From assembly GCA_012271065.1 (NCBI GenBank), contig JAAXHE010000040.1, positions 1-63,788 on the forward strand: 63,788 bases of DNA. The letters run 5' to 3'. The DNA comes from Candidatus Latescibacterota bacterium (GTDB lineage: Bacteria; Latescibacterota; UBA2968; GCA-2709665). The notes under the pieces are model-generated. The model was not told where the DNA came from. It saw only the letters and a list, made by a program, of their open reading frames with translations, and searched no databases. This document shows positions 34,432-43,294 of this stretch, piece after piece. How positions within the stretch are numbered: position 1 is the stretch's first letter; every line of letters starts with the position of its first letter. The translations under genes and the position numbers were made by a program.

Positions 34432-35400
34432 TCACTTCCGCTTTCCGCTGGCGTCCGCAATTTTCGGGCTGCCCGGCCCCACCGCGTTTCTCACCGCGAA
34501 ATAGTCTTCGCGGGACAGGCGCCGCCCGCCCGCCCCCACGGCTTCGGCAATCTGATCCGGCGTCTTGATTCCAGAGATGGCCACGTGAATCGCCGGATGC
34601 ATCAAGGTGGCGGACAACACCAGCTGGTAAATCGTCAGTTCGTTGCGATCCGCGATCGGCCTCAGGCTTTGCACCTTCGCACACAATTCCCTGAACCGTT
34701 CTCCGCTAAAATCGGGATGATTCATCCGGAAATCGTCGAACGTCTCTCCTCCGGTGTATTTCCCGCTCAGCAGCCCCTTGTGCATGGGCGAATAGATCAT
34801 CACCCCGACATTCTCCGACTGGCACCACGGCAACAGATCGTTCTCTCCGGCCGGATCGATCAGGCTGTACGGAGGTTGGACGACGTCGTACCTGCCGAAA
34901 CGGCGCTGCGCCCGGCATTGTTCCACCGTGTGGTTGCTGAGCCCGTAACGCCGAATCTTGCCCTGGTCGCGAAGTCTTTCCAGCGTTCCAGCGATATCGG
35001 CAAGCGGCGTCAACGGGTCGTACATGTGCAGCAGATACAGGTCGATTGTCTCGACCCCCATCCGATCGAGCGACACGTCGCACCGCGCTGTTATGTGTTC
35101 GGGCGAAAGATCGGGATACCGGGAGCCGTCGGGATTGAAGTGGTTGAACACCTTGGTTGCCAGCACGAGTTCGTCCCTCGGCAGATCCCTTACCACCTCG
35201 CCAAGTACGGTTTCGGCGTAGCCGTCGCCGTAGGCCTCGGCCGTATCGAAAAAGTTGATCCCGCGATCGAACGCGAACTTCATCGCGGCCATCGCATCGT
35301 CTTTCGACTGCGGTCCCCAGAAACGGGGACTGAGCTGCCACGTGCCGACGGCGATCGGGGATACCGACAGGCCGCTATCCCCAAAAACAACACGGTCCAT
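34432..35400 (-). CDS. Aldo/keto reductase
   Basis: 322 aa. ATG 35400 has GGAGG six bases before it. The catalytic tetrad of the family is visible: Asp52 and Tyr57 in FFDTAEAYGDG, Lys83 in LATKVF, His125 in LYLLHMYDP. The NADPH-binding C-terminal part (SGIKTPDQIAEAV) is also present. It should reduce or oxidise a sugar-type carbonyl with NADP(H). It is followed in the reading direction by nothing but the convergent heparinase gene, and it lies 72 bases after a Gfo/Idh/MocA oxidoreductase gene in the same orientation. The two probably form a small operon for sugar interconversion. Confidence 0.93.
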   Translation of the reverse strand: MDRVVFGDSGLSVSPIAVGTWQLSPRFWGPQSKDDAMAAMKFAFDRGINFFDTAEAYGDGYAETVLGEVVRDLPRDELVLATKVFNHFNPDGSRYPDLSPEHITARCDVSLDRMGVETIDLYLLHMYDPLTPLADIAGTLERLRDQGKIRRYGLSNHTVEQCRAQRRFGRYDVVQPPYSLIDPAGENDLLPWCQSENVGVMIYSPMHKGLLSGKYTGGETFDDFRMNHPDFSGERFRELCAKVQSLRPIADRNELTIYQLVLSATLMHPAIHVAISGIKTPDQIAEAVGAGGRRLSREDYFAVRNAVGPGSPKIADASGKRK

Positions 35401-35472
35401 TGCAATTCCTCCCAGGGTCAACGTAAATTCTGATTCTTCGCCCCAAAACCCGCACAGAACAGGGCACTCCCG

Positions 35473-36549
35473 TCAATCGGCTGCTTGCACGCCCGTTTCA
35501 ACCATTGTACCGAGGCCCAGACCCCTCAGATCTGCGACCGTGTCCCGTTCCTCCGCTTCGTACAGTTTCCAGATGACCTTGAGTCCCTCGAGGCTGGAAA
35601 CGGGGTCGGTCAATGGCTTCCGGCCGGTCTCGATGCAATCCACGAAGTGCGCCATTTCCACTTCCGTCGGTTTGGCGTGTTTTTCTTCCATCAATACGAT
35701 CTCCCGCTGACCGGGATCGTGTTCGCCGGGCACGTGTTTTTCAACGTCGCCCAGGTACACGACCCGTCCCGTGCGCAGATGAAGTTCCACCATGCCTTTC
35801 TCGCAGTGCGCGTGAAAGGAGTATCCGAGCCGGGTGCCCCTGGCCCCCCAGGTGCCGAAGTGATACCCGAGGATGCCGCCTTCGAACTCCAGGCACACGT
35901 TACTGGTGCCCTCTCTTTCCATCCACGGCGTGCCTCGATTCGTTCCCAGGTGTACGCCCTTCACCGGCCTGCCAAGCATCCACAACATCAGATCGATATA
36001 GTGGCAGCCGTGGCTGAAGAACTGACCTCCGCCGAGCATGCCCGCCCGGCAGTGCCAGCTTTCCGGATCGCGCTGCGTATGCTGCTCGGTCCAGATCGAT
36101 AACTGGAAGACCTCACCGAATGTCCTGTTGTCCACCACTTCCTTGAACTTGAGTATCAGGGGGTGAAACCGCATGCAGTAGGCCACCATCAGAACCCGGT
36201 CGTTCCGTTGTGCGGCTTCGATCATGTCCAGACACTCCCGTTCACTGTTGGCCATCGGCTTCTCCACCAGCACGTGCTTGCCCGCATTCAGGCAACGCAC
36301 TGTAACCGGGTGGTGGAGATGATGGGGAAGCACTACGAGTACGGCGTCGACATGATCCAGGACCTCCTCGTAGTCGGCCGCAACCACGGGGTCATTGGGA
36401 AAGTGTCCGGCGACCGCCCGCGCCCGCTTGAGATCGATATCCACCACCGCCGCAATCTCCACCCTGTCGAGTACCTCGCTCATCCGGCTGGCATGGGACC
36501 GGGCCATGCCGCCGCATCCGATGATACCCACCCTTGTTCTCTTTGCCAT
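35473..36549 (-). CDS. Gfo/Idh/MocA family NAD(P)-dependent oxidoreductase
   Basis: 358 aa. ATG 36549 has GGAGG eight bases upstream; an ATG at 36564 is five codons earlier. The Rossmann motif VGIIGCGGMARSH starts at residue 7 and the signature EKP (Glu96-Lys97-Pro98 in VLVEKPMAN) is present. HGCHYIDLMLWMLG holds the conserved His/Asp of the active site. The C-terminal beta-sheet domain contacts the sugar. Members oxidise or reduce sugars, inositols or their derivatives. It is upstream of, and probably cotranscribed with, the aldo/keto reductase. Confidence 0.93.
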   Translation of the reverse strand: MAKRTRVGIIGCGGMARSHASRMSEVLDRVEIAAVVDIDLKRARAVAGHFPNDPVVAADYEEVLDHVDAVLVVLPHHLHHPVTVRCLNAGKHVLVEKPMANSERECLDMIEAAQRNDRVLMVAYCMRFHPLILKFKEVVDNRTFGEVFQLSIWTEQHTQRDPESWHCRAGMLGGGQFFSHGCHYIDLMLWMLGRPVKGVHLGTNRGTPWMEREGTSNVCLEFEGGILGYHFGTWGARGTRLGYSFHAHCEKGMVELHLRTGRVVYLGDVEKHVPGEHDPGQREIVLMEEKHAKPTEVEMAHFVDCIETGRKPLTDPVSSLEGLKVIWKLYEAEERDTVADLRGLGLGTMVETGVQAAD

Positions 36550-37130
36550 TTTCCGTTCCTCCATTTCTGTTCTACCGGACTCAAATTCCTATGGATGCAA
36601 ACCGCCTGCGGTCCCGCAACAGTTCGATATCCCTGTGCGTTGACCCATCACAGGGGAAAATCCCTTGCAGGATGTCCCCGCTCAGCGGTCCTTACGAACC
36701 TTTTCCGAGATAGACGACGCCCCTCATACCCTCATCTCCCGCCGAGTGGCTCCCATTGCGAATGTAACCGATTCAGGCACGGATCAGCGACTCCCTTTCG
36801 CGAGATTCTGTAGCCGGCATTTCGACGCAGGGCGGCGGTCTGCGATTGAATTCCCCCGTTTGATTCCCTATCTTTGTTCCCTGCTGTCAAGATTCCATGT
36901 GGGAACGGCCATTTCTGATTTCGGCTGAGGTTCGTCGCGCGCCTGCCTTCCTGAAACGGAATCCTGGCCTGGCGTTCCTTTCCGGAACACTGAGCGGGGC
37001 TCCCGCCACGGCGCGAAGGTAATGATACTGCGAAGCCCGATCCTACGCAAGCAGACATTGCGAAGGAACGCCGATAAGCAGGTCGAGTCCCATAAGCGCA
37101 GCCGGACACCTTCCAACCCTTCCAAGATCC
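36550..37130. other. Intergenic region between divergent oxidoreductase and aminotransferase genes
   Basis: About 580 bases with no convincing gene; open frames at 36732-37139 and 36868-37158 on the reverse strand lack ribosome sites and family resemblance. A 7-bp hairpin, CCCTGTG (36631-36637) with CACAGGG (36649-36655), lies about 85 bases before the oxidoreductase start and could be a leader element. No riboswitch class is recognised. Confidence 0.45.
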
Positions 37131-38297
37131 ATGGCCCATACAATCCCTTTAGCCGCAACGCTTTCCAACGTCGAGCCGTCGCGCATCCGTGTGCTGGCCG
37201 ACGTCGCTTTCGGCATGGACGGCGTCTACAAAATGCACTTCGGCGAATCCGATCTGCCCACGCCCCGATACATCAAGGACGCGGCCGTTCAGGCATTGGA
37301 CGAAGGATACACGTTTTATACCGAAAACGCCGGCCTGCCCGGACTTCGGGAAGCCCTGGCCGAAAGATACGCCGATATCCACGGCGTGACCCTCGCGCCC
37401 GGCGAGATCCTCATTACCGCATCGGGCGTCCAGGCCCTGAACGTCTCAATCCGCTGCGTGATCGATCCTGGTGACGAAGCCATCATTCTCACGCCGAATT
37501 GGCCCAATGCGGCAGCCATCGTCAACCTCTTTGGCGGCAGCGCGGTTGAGATTCCGTTTATCAAAGACGGGGGTCGCCACACGATCGACTTCGCCGTGCT
37601 GGCATCCGCACTCAGCAGGAAGACAAAACTGCTCGCCTTTACCTCGCCATCCAACCCGCTGGGCTGGGTCGCCTCGTTAGACGAGCAGCAGAAACTCCTC
37701 GATTTCTGCCGCTGCAACGGCCTCTGGCTTCTCGCGGACGAAGTCTACGAGCACATCTACTACAACGGACCCGTCGCCCCGTCCATTCTGCGGCTGTGCG
37801 ACCGAAACGACGCCGTCATCGTGGTGCAATCCTTCTCCAAGACCTATCGAATGACCGGGTGGCGCCTGGGCTGGGTGGTCTCGCGCCCGGACCTGGTTGA
37901 CAGGGCCGCTCAACTCAATGAATTCATCGTATCACACGCCCCCGCGATGGTTCAGCGGGCGGGTGAGATTGCGCTTCGCCACAGTGAGTCGAATGTTCAC
38001 GATATGGTCGATACCTATCACAAGAGGATTTCTTACTGTTACGATGCCTTGAATTCGACAGCGGGCGTGTCAGTCAGTCCGCCCGAGGGCGCCTTCTATC
38101 TCTTTCCCAGCATCGAGGGCGTCAGTGATTCGTTTGCGTTCGCGCTTGAACTGCTCAATCGACGAAGGGTATCGGTTGCGCCAGGCATCGCTTTCGGCGC
38201 AGGCGGTGAAGGTTCAGTACGGCTCTGCTGCGCGTCGGACCCATCCGTATTGGAACCGGCAATGGATCGCTTCTGTCGATATATTGAACATCGATGA
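37131..38297 (+). CDS. Class I/II PLP-dependent aminotransferase (aspartate aminotransferase-like)
   Basis: 388 aa. The fold-type I pattern is complete: GVQALNVSIRC, TSPSNPLG, LLADEVYEHIYYNG (PLP-ring Asp), and the Schiff-base lysine K237 in SFSKTYRMTGWRLGW. The C-terminal Arg that binds the alpha-carboxylate is in GSVRLCCA. It should transaminate an amino acid, possibly aromatic or branched; subfamily not resolved. It begins at ATG 37131 and is followed 64 bases later by the CocE-type hydrolase gene in the same direction, so the two are probably cotranscribed. Confidence 0.92.
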   Translation: MAHTIPLAATLSNVEPSRIRVLADVAFGMDGVYKMHFGESDLPTPRYIKDAAVQALDEGYTFYTENAGLPGLREALAERYADIHGVTLAPGEILITASGVQALNVSIRCVIDPGDEAIILTPNWPNAAAIVNLFGGSAVEIPFIKDGGRHTIDFAVLASALSRKTKLLAFTSPSNPLGWVASLDEQQKLLDFCRCNGLWLLADEVYEHIYYNGPVAPSILRLCDRNDAVIVVQSFSKTYRMTGWRLGWVVSRPDLVDRAAQLNEFIVSHAPAMVQRAGEIALRHSESNVHDMVDTYHKRISYCYDALNSTAGVSVSPPEGAFYLFPSIEGVSDSFAFALELLNRRRVSVAPGIAFGAGGEGSVRLCCASDPSVLEPAMDRFCRYIEHR

Positions 38298-38361
38298 AGA
38301 TCCGCTGCTACCCCGATGGCAGACCTGCAGGAAGTGAAGCAATCCCGAACAGGAGAAACTC

Positions 38362-40092
38362 ATGCCTGAAACAGTGCTGTCCGAACCACGACATTCTGTA
38401 CGCGTAGAACGCAATATACCCATAAGAATGCGAGACGGCGTCGTCCTGCCAGCCGACGTCTACCGGCCCGACGACGGCGGTCGACATCCTGTCATCGTGG
38501 AACGGGTTGCCTACGAACTCGTCGGCCGTTGCACGTCGAACGGCGAGTTCTTCGCGAGCCGGGGATACGTCTTCGTCGGACAGAACGTGCGGGGCACGTT
38601 TGCCTCCGAAGGCGAGTGGCAACCGTTCCGGGACGACGGCTGGGGCGCCAACCGCGACGGATACGACACGATTGAATGGGCAGGTGTTCAATCGTGGTCC
38701 AATGGCCGCGTGGGTATGGCCGACGGCTCCTATTCCGGATTCTCTCAGTATATGGTCGCCCCGACCCGGCCGCCGCACCTGAAGGCGCTCTACGTTCGGC
38801 AGGGCGGAGCAGACTATTACAGCGGTTTCTGGTACCGTTACGGCGCCTTCTCACTGCCCTTCCAGAAATGGGCGATGCAGACGCTGCTGGCCCAGTTGGA
38901 ACACGAAAGCGCGCCGCCGGGTGTGGATGCCGCGAGGGCCCGCCTTGCAGCGGCATTGGACGAATACGAAGACTGGGAGCAGCATCTTCCGTTGAAGTCA
39001 TTCCCACCCCTGGAGGGTCTGCTCGACTGGTACTTCGATTACCTGGACCACCCCGAAGACGGCCCCTACTGGTGGCCCACGAACATCGCGTCGAAATTCG
39101 GCGATATCGACACGCCCATGCTTCATTTCGGCGCGTGGTTCGACGTCTTCCTGGACGGTACGCTGCAGTCCTTCCAGGGAATCCGAAAAAGCGGTCGAAC
39201 ACGGGCTTGCCGACAAGGCCAACGCCTGCTGATCGGACCCTGGATCCACGGTCCGGGCAACGCCGCCAGGCGTGTGGTCGGCGAACTCGACTTCGGCCCG
39301 CAGGCAGCGTTCGACATGAACGCGCACCGTCTGCAGTGGTACGATTACTGGCTGAAGGGAATGGACAACGGAATCATGGACGGACCGCCGGTACGCATTT
39401 TCCTGATGGGAAAGAACCAGTGGCTGGACCTGGACGACTGGCCGCCACCGGGCATTACGTACCGATCCGCGTATTTGCGGGAGGGTTCCGGCAAAGACGA
39501 AAATTCGCTCAACAACGGCGGGCTGGCCTTCGATCCGCCCGATAGCGCCGAACACCCCGACAGCTTTGAGTACGATCCGAACGAACCCATGCCCGGGCTG
39601 CGCTTCTATCCCACGCTGGGTCCGGTGGACCACCGGCACCTTGAAGGAGGGATGCTAACCTATACTTCGGCGGTACTGAAGCGAGACCTGACCGTCATCG
39701 GACCCGTCAAAGCCATCCTGCACGGCCTGTCCTCAGCCCCGGATACGGACTGGGTGGTCCGACTCTGCGACGTCTGGCCGGACGGCCGGTCCATGCCCGT
39801 CTGCGACGGCATCCTGAGGGCGCGATTCCGCAACTCACTGCAACGACCCGAGTTGATGACGCCAGGGAAGATATACAGGTTTGAAATCGACATGTCCACT
39901 ACGGCCCAACTGTTCCAATCGGGGCACCGCCTGCGCATAGAAATCACAAGCAGCGATTTCCCACGGTACGATCGGAATCTGAACACGGGGGGTCCGTTCG
40001 GAGAGGAAGCCACCGGCCAGATCGCCGTCAACACGGTCTTCCACGACGCGGAACGGCCGTCGTACGTCGTCCTGCCCGTTGTGGAAGACTAA
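38362..40092 (+). CDS. CocE/NonD family (X-Pro dipeptidyl-peptidase S15-like) hydrolase
   Basis: 576 aa. The N-terminal alpha/beta-hydrolase domain has RMRDGVVLPADVYRPDD, the oxyanion region QNVRGTFASEG, and the nucleophile Ser123 in DGSYSGFSQY (G-x-S-Y-x-G). GAWFDVFLDG supplies the acid and GPWIHG the His. The C-terminal jelly-roll (LRIEITSSDFPRYDRNLNTGG) is diagnostic of CocE/glutaryl-7-ACA acylase relatives. It cleaves esters or amides of small molecules; substrate unknown. No signal peptide is seen. AGGAG lies seven bases before ATG 38362. A diverged repeat element starts right at its stop codon. Confidence 0.9.
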   Translation: MPETVLSEPRHSVRVERNIPIRMRDGVVLPADVYRPDDGGRHPVIVERVAYELVGRCTSNGEFFASRGYVFVGQNVRGTFASEGEWQPFRDDGWGANRDGYDTIEWAGVQSWSNGRVGMADGSYSGFSQYMVAPTRPPHLKALYVRQGGADYYSGFWYRYGAFSLPFQKWAMQTLLAQLEHESAPPGVDAARARLAAALDEYEDWEQHLPLKSFPPLEGLLDWYFDYLDHPEDGPYWWPTNIASKFGDIDTPMLHFGAWFDVFLDGTLQSFQGIRKSGRTRACRQGQRLLIGPWIHGPGNAARRVVGELDFGPQAAFDMNAHRLQWYDYWLKGMDNGIMDGPPVRIFLMGKNQWLDLDDWPPPGITYRSAYLREGSGKDENSLNNGGLAFDPPDSAEHPDSFEYDPNEPMPGLRFYPTLGPVDHRHLEGGMLTYTSAVLKRDLTVIGPVKAILHGLSSAPDTDWVVRLCDVWPDGRSMPVCDGILRARFRNSLQRPELMTPGKIYRFEIDMSTTAQLFQSGHRLRIEITSSDFPRYDRNLNTGGPFGEEATGQIAVNTVFHDAERPSYVVLPVVED

Positions 40093-40238
40093 CCTTGATT
40101 CGCCACTTTTGGAGACGTTAATTCGAATAAGTGCAAGATAATAAAGGCGATTAGGCTGCGGATTACCCGTATGCACCAGGTCTCTGGACGTGAACCGAAA
40201 AAACGTCCTCCTGGAAGACCTTTACGCCCCGTTTCGGG
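40090..40238 (-). repeat. Dispersed intergenic repeat, copy A
   Basis: On the reverse strand this segment aligns colinearly with 52715-52869 on the plus strand, with few gaps. Identical blocks include CACTTATTCGAATTAACGTC (40118-40137, reverse), CTAATCGCCTTTATTA and TTCACGTCCAG. It begins at the CocE stop codon and lies between convergent genes. There is no open frame with synonymous bias between copies, so it looks like a non-coding or decayed mobile element. Confidence 0.7.
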
Positions 40239-40426
40239 TGCTTTCGTCGCGTCGCCGCGTCGCTGTTTTTTGCTGGGGCGAAGCGGCCGTCTCACAATCC
40301 GAGCCGTGGGACCCCGGTATCTGTCCGTGCAACGACGGGGCAGAAAACCGCCCTGCACGGGTACGCTGTTTCTCGTCGTAACAGCCTCCCGGCAGGGCCT
40401 TTTGACCCTACAGCCTCTTCCACAGT

Positions 40427-41890
40427 TCATTCTTCCGGAAATGCATTGCACCCGGGGGGCGCCTTCCAGTGACCCGCCAGATCGTGGTCCACGACGCCGG
40501 CCCACCGTCGCAACACACGACGTCCCTCGGTCAGTCGTTTCAGCTTCGCCCCGATCGCGCCCCCGTGCCATCCCTCCCGGACCCGCTCCAGGAGCGCCCC
40601 CTTCACCTCCGCACAACCCGGGCCTCTCGCCAGGTCGTTGAATTCATGAGGATCGTCGTCCAGATGGAATAACTGGGGTTCATCGAAGCCATGGTAATAG
40701 TTCAATTTCAATGGCCCCTGGCGGACCATCCGGCCCGGCGGTTCGTCGGCGCCGCTGTAATTTTCGGAAAACACCTCATTCGACCAACCCGGCGCCCGTC
40801 CGTCGCCCTCAAGAAAACACCTGAGGCTGCGGCCTGCAACCTCCGGCAGCGGATCTCCGCAGGCCAGGTCGATCAGCGTGGGGCCGACGTCCAGCAGGCT
40901 TGTCACGGCATCAACACGCCGACCCTCTCCGAAACGCCCAGGAAACGACGCGATCATGGGCACGCCGGCGGATCCCTCGTAAAAGCTGCTCTTCCACCAC
41001 ATCCCGTGCTCACCTGCCATCTCCCCATGGTCCGAGAGATAGATCACCGCGGTGTTGTCCGCGAACGCCGTTGAAGCCAGCGTCTCCAGCAACCGTCCGA
41101 TCAGACCGTCCAGGAACGTGACGAGGCCGTAGTAGGCCGCGCGTGCCCGGCGCACCGCGTCGTCGCTCAATCCGTTTACCCCGCGCTTCTCGCGCCAGAG
41201 ACGCATTGCCGGATGCAGCTCATCCAGGTAGCTTTCGGGAACGGCCGGAAGCTCCACCCGACGGTGATATTCCTCGTATAAATCTCCTGGACAGATAAAC
41301 GGGCAATGCGGCAGCACATAGCCCGTTACGAGGCAAAACGGTCGGTCGGCGCCAGTCCTGTCGCGGCTCTCAAGGAACTCACAACAGGCCTCGGTCACCG
41401 CCACGTCGTACGCCTGATAGGCCGTACGGCCCGGTCCGGAGACTTCAACCGATTGGCGGGATTGGCCGGTCGTCCCGGTCGGAATATGTCCCAGATCGGG
41501 ACCCGGACCTCCCGGCAACGGACCCGATACATCTCCAATGATGCGCTTCTCGAATCCGTGAAGCTGGTCCGGTCCGACAAAGTGCATCCTGCCGCCAAGG
41601 ACCGTCTCGTATCCCGCCAGCCCCAGACCGTGTGCGAAGGTGGGAATGTCCGACCTCAGAAAACAGGAATTGGACCACACCTCGATATCTGACGCATGTC
41701 TTCCCGTAAGAAACGTCATCCGTGACGGCACGCAAAGCGGCGCTCCGCAATAGGTATTTTCGAACAGGACGCCCCGTCCCGCAAGGGCGTCGAGGTGGGG
41801 CGTTCTGACAGTTGGATCCCCGGCACAACCCATATACCTCCGATTGTGCTGGTCCGACATGATCACCAGAAAATTGGGTTGGTCCGGCAC
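40427..41890 (-). CDS. Sulfatase (type I, formylglycine-dependent)
   Basis: 487 aa from GTG 41890, which has GAGGGGG six bases upstream; a GTG at 41923 is in frame without a ribosome site. It begins with NFLVIMSDQH (metal-binding Asp), and the active-site motif is C-V-P-S-R at about residues 53-57 with FLTGR after it. A later YLSDHGEMAGEHG is typical of choline-sulfatase/iduronate-sulfatase relatives. It hydrolyses sulfate esters in the cytoplasm unless exported without a visible signal. It is last in a reverse run with NHL, FGE-fold and GWxTD genes, although the 56-base gap to the NHL gene may or may not hold a promoter. Confidence 0.93.
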   Translation of the reverse strand: MPDQPNFLVIMSDQHNRRYMGCAGDPTVRTPHLDALAGRGVLFENTYCGAPLCVPSRMTFLTGRHASDIEVWSNSCFLRSDIPTFAHGLGLAGYETVLGGRMHFVGPDQLHGFEKRIIGDVSGPLPGGPGPDLGHIPTGTTGQSRQSVEVSGPGRTAYQAYDVAVTEACCEFLESRDRTGADRPFCLVTGYVLPHCPFICPGDLYEEYHRRVELPAVPESYLDELHPAMRLWREKRGVNGLSDDAVRRARAAYYGLVTFLDGLIGRLLETLASTAFADNTAVIYLSDHGEMAGEHGMWWKSSFYEGSAGVPMIASFPGRFGEGRRVDAVTSLLDVGPTLIDLACGDPLPEVAGRSLRCFLEGDGRAPGWSNEVFSENYSGADEPPGRMVRQGPLKLNYYHGFDEPQLFHLDDDPHEFNDLARGPGCAEVKGALLERVREGWHGGAIGAKLKRLTEGRRVLRRWAGVVDHDLAGHWKAPPGCNAFPEE

Positions 41891-41946
41891 GACAAGCCCC
41901 CTCGCCTCCTGTCCATCAGCCACGTGCGTTTATTCGCACTGTCTTT

Positions 41947-43188
41947 TCAGAGACTTCCCGATCCCGAGAGCGTAACGAGCCGGATGCGATGGTTGTACGT
42001 ATCGGCAATGTACAGGCGTCCGTTTGACCCATCGAACGCGACGCCCGCAGGACGGTTCAGCGCAGCCGTTGTCGCCGGACCGCCGTCGCCGCTAAACCCC
42101 GGATTCCCATTTCCGGCCACCGTTACAATTGTACCAGAAGACAGATCGATCGCCCGGATGCGATGGTTCTTCTCATCGGCGACGTACAGACGCCCGTCCG
42201 GGCCGAACTGTATGTCGCGGGGGTTGTTCAACATCGCCCGTCCGGCAGGTCCACCGTCCCCGCTAAATCCTGCAGCCCCCGTTCCCGCAACGGTTTCGAT
42301 CAAATCCCTTTCGAAGTCCACGCGCCGAATCCGCTGGTTGAGCGTGTCGGAAATATAGAGGTTTCCATCGGGCCCCAAAGCCAATCCGCCAGCCGGCCGG
42401 GGATTGTTGCCCGCAGGGAGGTTCAGTTGCGCCAGACGGGGAGGACCGCCGTCGCCGCTGAATCCGGCCGTGCCCGTTCCCGCCACCGTTGTAATGACGC
42501 TGTTGGCATCGATCTTTCTCACCCGCAGGTTGCGCTGATCCAGGACATAGAGCGTGTTGTCAGGCGCAAGCACCGTCTGCGACGGATGGTTCAGGAGCGC
42601 GTCCTCCGCGGCGCCGCCGTCGCCGGCAAAACCCGGCGTGTCTCCCAGAAATACGCGTACCCTGCCGCTGACGGGATCGAAAATCCGCAGCTTGTGGTTT
42701 CGCCATGCCGTGAGCAGATAAGCCCCGCCTGACAACTGGACGAGATGGGTGGGATGACTCAGATTGACCGACCTCCCGGGCGCCCCGGGCGGGATGCGCT
42801 CGGACTGCGCGTAGGATCCGTCGCCCATCAATCCGCTGCCGATCGCCGTCTCCAGCGTGCTATCGCCTATGGCCGTGCGGCGCACGCGATGGTTGGCCCA
42901 ATCAAGAACATAAACCCGGCCCTCGTGCGTGACCATGACGTCGACCGGCCAGTAAAACGTCGACAGAAGCAACACGTTACCGTCGCCGTCCCAACCCGCA
43001 TCCCCTGTACCCGCCCACGTGCAAATCGTCCCCGGCGTTTCCGAACATTGCGAAGGCGGTGCAATGGGTTCCTCGTCGTCGTCGGATTCGACCGGGTTGT
43101 CGTCACCGCAAGCCGAAAGAAAACATGCCAGCAACCCGAGGACAAACCAGAACCTGCGCCGCCTCAATCTATCCGTTTCAATCTGCAT
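41947..43188 (-). CDS. NHL-repeat beta-propeller lipoprotein
   Basis: 413 aa. A basic N-terminus and a hydrophobic stretch end in the lipobox LSACGDD, so it is a predicted lipoprotein followed by an acidic linker (DDDEEP). The rest is an NHL propeller of six or so blades with repeated GFSGDGGPA, LYVADEKNHRIR and LYIADTYNHRIR phrases. NHL propellers bind proteins or ligands and occasionally act as lyases; no catalytic residues are evident. GGGAAG precedes ATG 43188. Neighbours on both sides are sulfatase and FGE-fold genes, but no shared substrate can be inferred. Confidence 0.9.
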   Translation of the reverse strand: MQIETDRLRRRRFWFVLGLLACFLSACGDDNPVESDDDEEPIAPPSQCSETPGTICTWAGTGDAGWDGDGNVLLLSTFYWPVDVMVTHEGRVYVLDWANHRVRRTAIGDSTLETAIGSGLMGDGSYAQSERIPPGAPGRSVNLSHPTHLVQLSGGAYLLTAWRNHKLRIFDPVSGRVRVFLGDTPGFAGDGGAAEDALLNHPSQTVLAPDNTLYVLDQRNLRVRKIDANSVITTVAGTGTAGFSGDGGPPRLAQLNLPAGNNPRPAGGLALGPDGNLYISDTLNQRIRRVDFERDLIETVAGTGAAGFSGDGGPAGRAMLNNPRDIQFGPDGRLYVADEKNHRIRAIDLSSGTIVTVAGNGNPGFSGDGGPATTAALNRPAGVAFDGSNGRLYIADTYNHRIRLVTLSGSGSL

Positions 43189-43294
43189 CTTCGCTTCCCG
43201 TTACATCTTGTCCCATTTCACCGGCCTTCTCAAACCGTATGCCTCCTCTCGTCGCGGGCGTTGCCTGCGACCCTGCGACCCGACGCAGAAACCG

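Noticed and set aside
40089..40616. Reverse open frame covering repeat copy A, sharing peptide text with copy B
   Set aside because: The part shared with copy B (LIAFI, HLFELTS) shows mostly amino-acid-changing differences and the rest lies inside the sulfatase gene on the same strand; it is not a gene.
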